Shown piece by piece: positions 6,401 to 9,003 of a stretch of 9,003 nucleotides of DNA. Position 1 is the first letter of the stretch. Each line of letters starts with the position of its first letter. The stretch is from Acidobacteriota bacterium. GTDB taxonomy: Bacteria; Acidobacteriota; Blastocatellia; Pyrinomonadales; Pyrinomonadaceae. The notes under the pieces are model-generated. The model was not told where the DNA came from, made no database searches, and worked only from the letters and a program-made list of their open reading frames with translations. The stretch lies in contig QHXE01000391.1 in assembly GCA_003222835.1 (NCBI GenBank), positions 1 through 9,003 on the forward strand, written 5' to 3'. Both the position numbers and the translations under genes were made by a program.

Positions 6401-6621
6401 GCTGCAATCACTGGGTGATCAAGCTTGCGCGCTGCATATTGAAGCGCGGCCTTCAAGTCGTCCATTTCTAAGTCCGGCATCTCTTCTAGAATCTGACTAG
6501 CCGAAAGTCCCGCAGCAAAAAGGTCCAGCACGTCGATAACTCGAATGCGCATACCGCGTATGCAGGGCCGGCCTCCACACTGCTCAGGATTTGTGGTAAT
6601 GCGCTCCATCAAGTTCTTCAT
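6397..6621 (-). CDS. DUF433 antitoxin (VapB45-like)
   Basis: This 74-aa protein is a typical DUF433 member: ITTNPEQCGGRPCIRGMRIRV (8-28), a helix-turn-helix-like segment LFAAGLSASQILEEMPDLEMDDLKAAL (34-60) and a terminal YAARKL helix. DUF433 proteins pair with DUF5615 PIN-like toxins, bind DNA to autoregulate the pair and neutralise the toxin. The downstream toxin gene overlaps by four bases. Two starts are possible: ATG 6621, or ATG 6609 at residue 5, which begins MERITTNPE as many relatives do. Neither has a clear ribosome binding site. The predicted promoter just upstream would place the transcript start at about 6621, which allows a leaderless message. Confidence 0.9.
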   Translation of the reverse strand: MKNLMERITTNPEQCGGRPCIRGMRIRVIDVLDLFAAGLSASQILEEMPDLEMDDLKAALQYAARKLDHPVIAA

Positions 6622-6627
6622 GGTGCT

Positions 6628-6656
6628 CTTATATCATGGGCTTTGGGCAAGGTCTA
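6628..6656 (-). promoter_or_regulatory. Candidate promoter of the DUF433-DUF5615-MBL operon
   Basis: On the minus strand TAGACC (6651-6656) and TATAAG (6628-6633) are spaced by 17 bases, in the 55-nt gap between the secreted-protein gene and the antitoxin. Transcription would start at about 6621, at the antitoxin ATG. No operator palindrome was obvious. Confidence 0.4.
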
Positions 6657-6676
6657 TGGCCCGACCCTTCTACTCG

Positions 6677-7243
6677 TCAATACCTTCTAATAAGCGGGAC
6701 GATTGCACTCGTACGCGGATCGAATTTGTTAGCCATCGTTCGCACCTCGGGCATGACATCGGGTTGGCCGCGGGAGTAAGCTCGCAGTGCTTTCTCGGCT
6801 CCCACCGCGTGCCAAATCGTTTCTTGTCCAATCACTTCATCGATTCCCAGATAGAATTGATCGGTGCTGCGCAGTTCTCCCTTGATGATTGGATGAAATG
6901 CGAAAGCCTTGATCGAATAGCTCGTTAATTCAGACGCTTCAGTCCAGGTTATTCGACTTCGCAACTTGCCGGAATGTTCGACGACCAGCAGGATCAAGCG
7001 GAGGCCGAGCAACTGCTCACTCGATCGGTTGGCTACGGCGCAGTCGAGAACAGATCCCTCGTCGCTCTTGCGCAGCTTAGGTTCATCAACACGCGCCGGA
7101 AGATCGGGGATATCAAAGAATGCAACTGCCGCTGACTGCGGACCGCGCGCTTCCTGACGACCGCCCGCGACCTGAAGGCTGAAATTACTGACGAGCCCGA
7201 AAGCAAGAACTCCGCGTAGAAGATTCAGACTAGTGTGCTTCAT
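6677..7243 (-). CDS. Secreted protein of unknown function (188 aa)
   Basis: I start this gene at ATG 7243, because the following MKHTSLNLLRGVLAFGLVSNF is a good signal peptide, with likely cleavage after about residue 27 (VAGG). An upstream TTG at 7396 keeps the frame open but would bury the signal. The mature part has a beta-sandwich look: VLDCAVANRSSEQLLGLRLILLVVEHSGK, in which a strand ends in NRS and is followed by GLRL. This is common in small Ig-like exported proteins. DQFYLGIDEVIGQETIWHAVGAEKALRAYSRGQ follows. No catalytic motif is seen and I do not recognise a named family. The start lies inside the end of the 61-aa gene (14-nt overlap, 7230-7243), so it is probably translated from the same mRNA as the HigBA-like pair. 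There is no strong ribosome binding site. Confidence 0.65.
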   Translation of the reverse strand: MKHTSLNLLRGVLAFGLVSNFSLQVAGGRQEARGPQSAAVAFFDIPDLPARVDEPKLRKSDEGSVLDCAVANRSSEQLLGLRLILLVVEHSGKLRSRITWTEASELTSYSIKAFAFHPIIKGELRSTDQFYLGIDEVIGQETIWHAVGAEKALRAYSRGQPDVMPEVRTMANKFDPRTSAIVPLIRRY

Positions 7244-7415
7244 CGCTTTTTCTTGACCGCCATTCCCACTCCCCCTCGTCCCAGCGAGTAAGCGAAGGCA
7301 AAGGCGCGTCAAGCAGTTCAGCATCGCCGCGTGCTGCCATTTCACGCAAGCCGTCTTTCCATCCGGCGCGCGGCTTCTTGCGCGAACTAAACACAACCTG
7401 TTCGTCGTTTGTCAT
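7230..7415 (-). CDS. 61-aa protein resembling the C-terminal toxin-binding tail of MazE/AbrB-type antitoxins
   Basis: The product contains SRKKPRAGWKDGLREMAARGDAELL (11-35) and ends near WDEGEWEW (45-52). This combination, a PRAGW helix followed by MAARGD and an acidic WEW end, is familiar from the C-terminal tail of MazE/AbrB-type antitoxins that sits in the cognate MazF-type toxin. The usual N-terminal swapped-hairpin DNA-binding domain of about 45 residues is absent: only about ten residues precede the tail, and a stop in the same frame at 7425-7427 rules out a longer version. The ATG overlaps the HigA stop (ATGA, 7412-7415), which supports real, coupled translation. No MazF-like gene is in the window. 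It could be an orphan antitoxin, an accessory protein of the HigBA pair, or a short antitoxin of its own kind. The family resemblance is from memory. Confidence 0.65.
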   Translation of the reverse strand: MTNDEQVVFSSRKKPRAGWKDGLREMAARGDAELLDAPLPSLTRWDEGEWEWRSRKSDEAH

Positions 7416-7726
7416 GCAGCAACCTCAAGCAACACTTCGGGATGTCGCTCGGCGATCTTCAGCAGTGTCCGAGCGGGGCCGGACGGCACGCGCCGGCCTT
7501 GCTCCCACTCTTCCAAGGTGCGTTCCGATACACCAATTGCTGACGCGAATTGCCGTTGTGAAAGGCCGCTCTTTAACCGGATGCGAGCCACTTGTGATTT
7601 TGGCTGGGCCTGCTTCCGTTTGCCGCCGCCGGCCTTGATCTCCCGGACTCCGTCCAGAACTTCCTGCCACACATTACGCTCAGCCTCGAACTCGGCCAGT
7701 GCTTTGCCGGTAAGCTTCTTACTCAT
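7412..7726 (-). CDS. HigA-like XRE-family antitoxin
   Basis: This 104-aa protein has a basic, charged N-terminal region (1-45) and a C-terminal helix-turn-helix of the XRE/Cro type: VARIRLKSGLSQRQFASAIGVSERTLEEWEQGRRVPSGPARTLLKIAERHPEVL. The SQRQFASAIGVSERTLEEWEQG core holds the recognition helix, and the ending with R-P-S-G-P is typical of antitoxins that follow RelE/HigB toxins. It should bind the operon promoter and neutralise the toxin. The gene begins eight bases inside the toxin gene (overlap 7719-7726), the usual toxin-first order of higBA. Its stop overlaps the start of the 61-aa gene by four bases. The operator is not visible, as the toxin starts only 12 nt after the permease stop. 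Confidence 0.9.
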   Translation of the reverse strand: MSKKLTGKALAEFEAERNVWQEVLDGVREIKAGGGKRKQAQPKSQVARIRLKSGLSQRQFASAIGVSERTLEEWEQGRRVPSGPARTLLKIAERHPEVLLEVAA

Positions 7727-8033
7727 CGCGAAATGCCTCCAACAATTGCTTTAGGATATGCGCGGGGACGTTGTCCAGCTTGGCCTTAGCATAAACTGCC
7801 AGCATCCAGAATTCGTTTGGTTCGTCGCGCACATAATAGATTACACGTAGTCCACCACGCTTGCCCACACCTGGCCGTGCCCAGCGCACTTTGCGAACTC
7901 CGCTCGAACCTGGGACAACCTGGCCGGCTTTTGGGTTTCGCATCATGAACTGCTGCAATTCGGAGTATTCGTCATCGTCCAGGTAGACGGGACAAACTCG
8001 TTGGAAAGCGGATGATTCGATGAAAGTAAACAT
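7719..8033 (-). CDS. RelE/HigB-family toxin
   Basis: The 104-aa product fits HigB-2-like toxins of the RelE/ParE superfamily, small mRNA interferases that act at the ribosome. Diagnostic segments are DEYSELQQFMMRNPKAGQVVPGSSGVRKVRWA (21-52), the basic GVGKRGGLRVIYYV (55-68) and FWMLAVYAKAKLDNVP (75-90), with a final amphipathic helix HILKQLLEAF. K58, R59, R63 and K83 are plausible RNA-contacting residues; no truncation is apparent. It starts only 12 nt past the stop of the AzgA permease gene with no ribosome binding site, so it may be read from the permease transcript or from a promoter inside that gene. The antitoxin follows with an 8-nt overlap. Confidence 0.9.
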   Translation of the reverse strand: MFTFIESSAFQRVCPVYLDDDEYSELQQFMMRNPKAGQVVPGSSGVRKVRWARPGVGKRGGLRVIYYVRDEPNEFWMLAVYAKAKLDNVPAHILKQLLEAFRDE

Positions 8034-8045
8034 CGGTCAGTTATT

Positions 8046-9003
8046 TCATCCGAATTTCACCCGCTCTAGCACGAGCAATCCGATCGATACAGCCGCCAAT
8101 GCATACATCACCGGATGAATATCGCGACGGCGTCCAACCATCAGGTACAAGCCGACATGCGAAATGAAGCCCCACAGTATTCCCTGCGTGATCGAGAACG
8201 TTAGCGGAATCAAAATCAAAGTCAGAAACGCCGGGACGCCTTCTTCGATTTTGGAAAATCTGATCTGGCCGACGCTGGTGAACATCGCCGCGCCGACCAG
8301 GATCAAAACGGCGGCAGTGGCAAACGAGGGAACCATGCCGGCGAGCGGCGCAATGGAAAGGCACGGCAGAAAGCACAGCGCCGTGAATACCGAGGTCAGT
8401 CCCGTGCGTCCGCCCATGCGAATTCCGGCGACACTTTCGATGTAAGCCGTTCCCGAAGACGATCCTGCCAGTCCCGCGCCGAGCGTAGCCAACGAATCGA
8501 CGATCAATCCCTCGCGCAAGTTCCGCGGATGGCCCTGTTCGTCCAATAAATCAGTGGCATGCGCCACGCCGATGAATGTTGAGATGGAATCGAAGAGATC
8601 AGTAAAGAGAATCGCGATGATTGACGGCAACAAGCTCAGCTTTAAGGCGCCGAGCACGTCGAGCTTGAAAAAGACGCTCTTGAAATCAGGCAAACTCAGG
8701 AGCTTAGGCGGCGCAACCACCAATCCGAGAGCCCACGCCAAGAGCGTTACGATCACGATCGTAGCGAGAAATGCGAAGGGACTCTTCCGCGAGATCAGAA
8801 AAACTGAAATGCCGACGCCGAGGATAGTCAGCAGCGCCGGTTTTCCAATCAGTCCGATTCTCACTAAGGTGACCGGATCCGAAACGATGATCCCGGCGTT
8901 CTTCAAACCGATGAAAGTGAGAAAGACGCCGATGCCCGCGGCGGCCGCGATTCTTATCTCGGTAGGAATGGCTTTGGCGATCGACTCGCGGATCGGCGTG
9001 ACC
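8046..9003 (-). CDS. AzgA-type NCS2 purine permease, C-terminal part (partial)
   Basis: The frame stays open to the window edge and gives the last 318 residues; family members have about 430-450, so the first third is missing. The visible part begins VTPIRESIAKAIPTEIRIAAAAGIG, continues LTFIGLKNAGI and contains FTDLFDSISTFIGVAHATDLLD and SSSGTAYIESVAGIRMGGRTGLTSVFTAL. These are the signature segments of AzgA-like nucleobase:cation symporters that import adenine, guanine or hypoxanthine. Alternating hydrophobic helices fill the protein, and no defect is seen in the part present. TDLFDS with the acidic residue in the eighth helix, and SSSGTAYIES, are the substrate and cation-site regions of the family. 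Precise specificity cannot be decided. A HigB toxin gene follows 12 nt after the stop. Confidence 0.9.
   Translation of the reverse strand, partial: VTPIRESIAKAIPTEIRIAAAAGIGVFLTFIGLKNAGIIVSDPVTLVRIGLIGKPALLTILGVGISVFLISRKSPFAFLATIVIVTLLAWALGLVVAPPKLLSLPDFKSVFFKLDVLGALKLSLLPSIIAILFTDLFDSISTFIGVAHATDLLDEQGHPRNLREGLIVDSLATLGAGLAGSSSGTAYIESVAGIRMGGRTGLTSVFTALCFLPCLSIAPLAGMVPSFATAAVLILVGAAMFTSVGQIRFSKIEEGVPAFLTLILIPLTFSITQGILWGFISHVGLYLMVGRRRDIHPVMYALAAVSIGLLVLERVKFG

Noticed and set aside
7244..7396. Extended start (TTG 7396) for the secreted protein
   Set aside because: The extra residues overlap the 61-aa gene and would hide the signal peptide that begins at ATG 7243.
8041..8376. 111-aa minus-strand frame overlapping the permease
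   Set aside because: Out-of-frame shadow of the AzgA-type coding sequence.

Overview
The window is bacterial chromosomal DNA, roughly 55% GC, densely coded with short gaps and many 4-nt stop/start overlaps. Several features would suit an Acidobacteriota genome, possibly Blastocatellia: tandem M16 peptidase genes with one zinc-less member, heptamer CATTTGG repeats in a gene junction, and VapBC45-like and HigBA-like toxin-antitoxin genes next to housekeeping genes. This assignment is a guess from gene content and style; there is no rRNA or other marker here.

Layout. Positions 1-1773 (+) hold the end of one M16 metallopeptidase gene and a complete second M16-family gene that lacks the zinc motif. 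An inverted heptamer-repeat element lies at their junction. On the minus strand, 3713-1876 holds a phosphoesterase (acid phosphatase/phospholipase C superfamily) followed by an unrecognised 313-aa protein with a strong ribosome binding site. Two full-length paralogues of an unknown small protein family (3913-4332 minus, 4424-4882 plus) face away from each other across a 91-nt divergent promoter region.

From 9003 down to 4902 everything reads on the minus strand. It begins with a truncated AzgA-type purine permease. Next is a tightly overlapping set: HigB-like toxin, HigA-like antitoxin, a 61-aa protein resembling only the C-terminal tail of MazE-type antitoxins, and a secreted protein of unknown function. 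After a 55-nt gap with a plausible promoter comes a second overlapping set: DUF433 antitoxin, DUF5615 PIN-like toxin, and a membrane-anchored ComEC-like metallo-beta-lactamase-fold hydrolase.

How the genes may work together. The two M16 genes probably encode a heterodimeric peptidase, with the catalytic partner mostly outside the window. The phosphoesterase and the 313-aa protein look co-transcribed. The two toxin-antitoxin cores each carry downstream cargo by overlap: the MazE-tail peptide plus secreted protein in one case, and the MBL hydrolase in the other. These are the most unusual arrangements in the window. No complete undescribed defence system could be demonstrated. There is no stretch over 300 bases without a gene, and no tRNA, rRNA, CRISPR array or transposase was seen.
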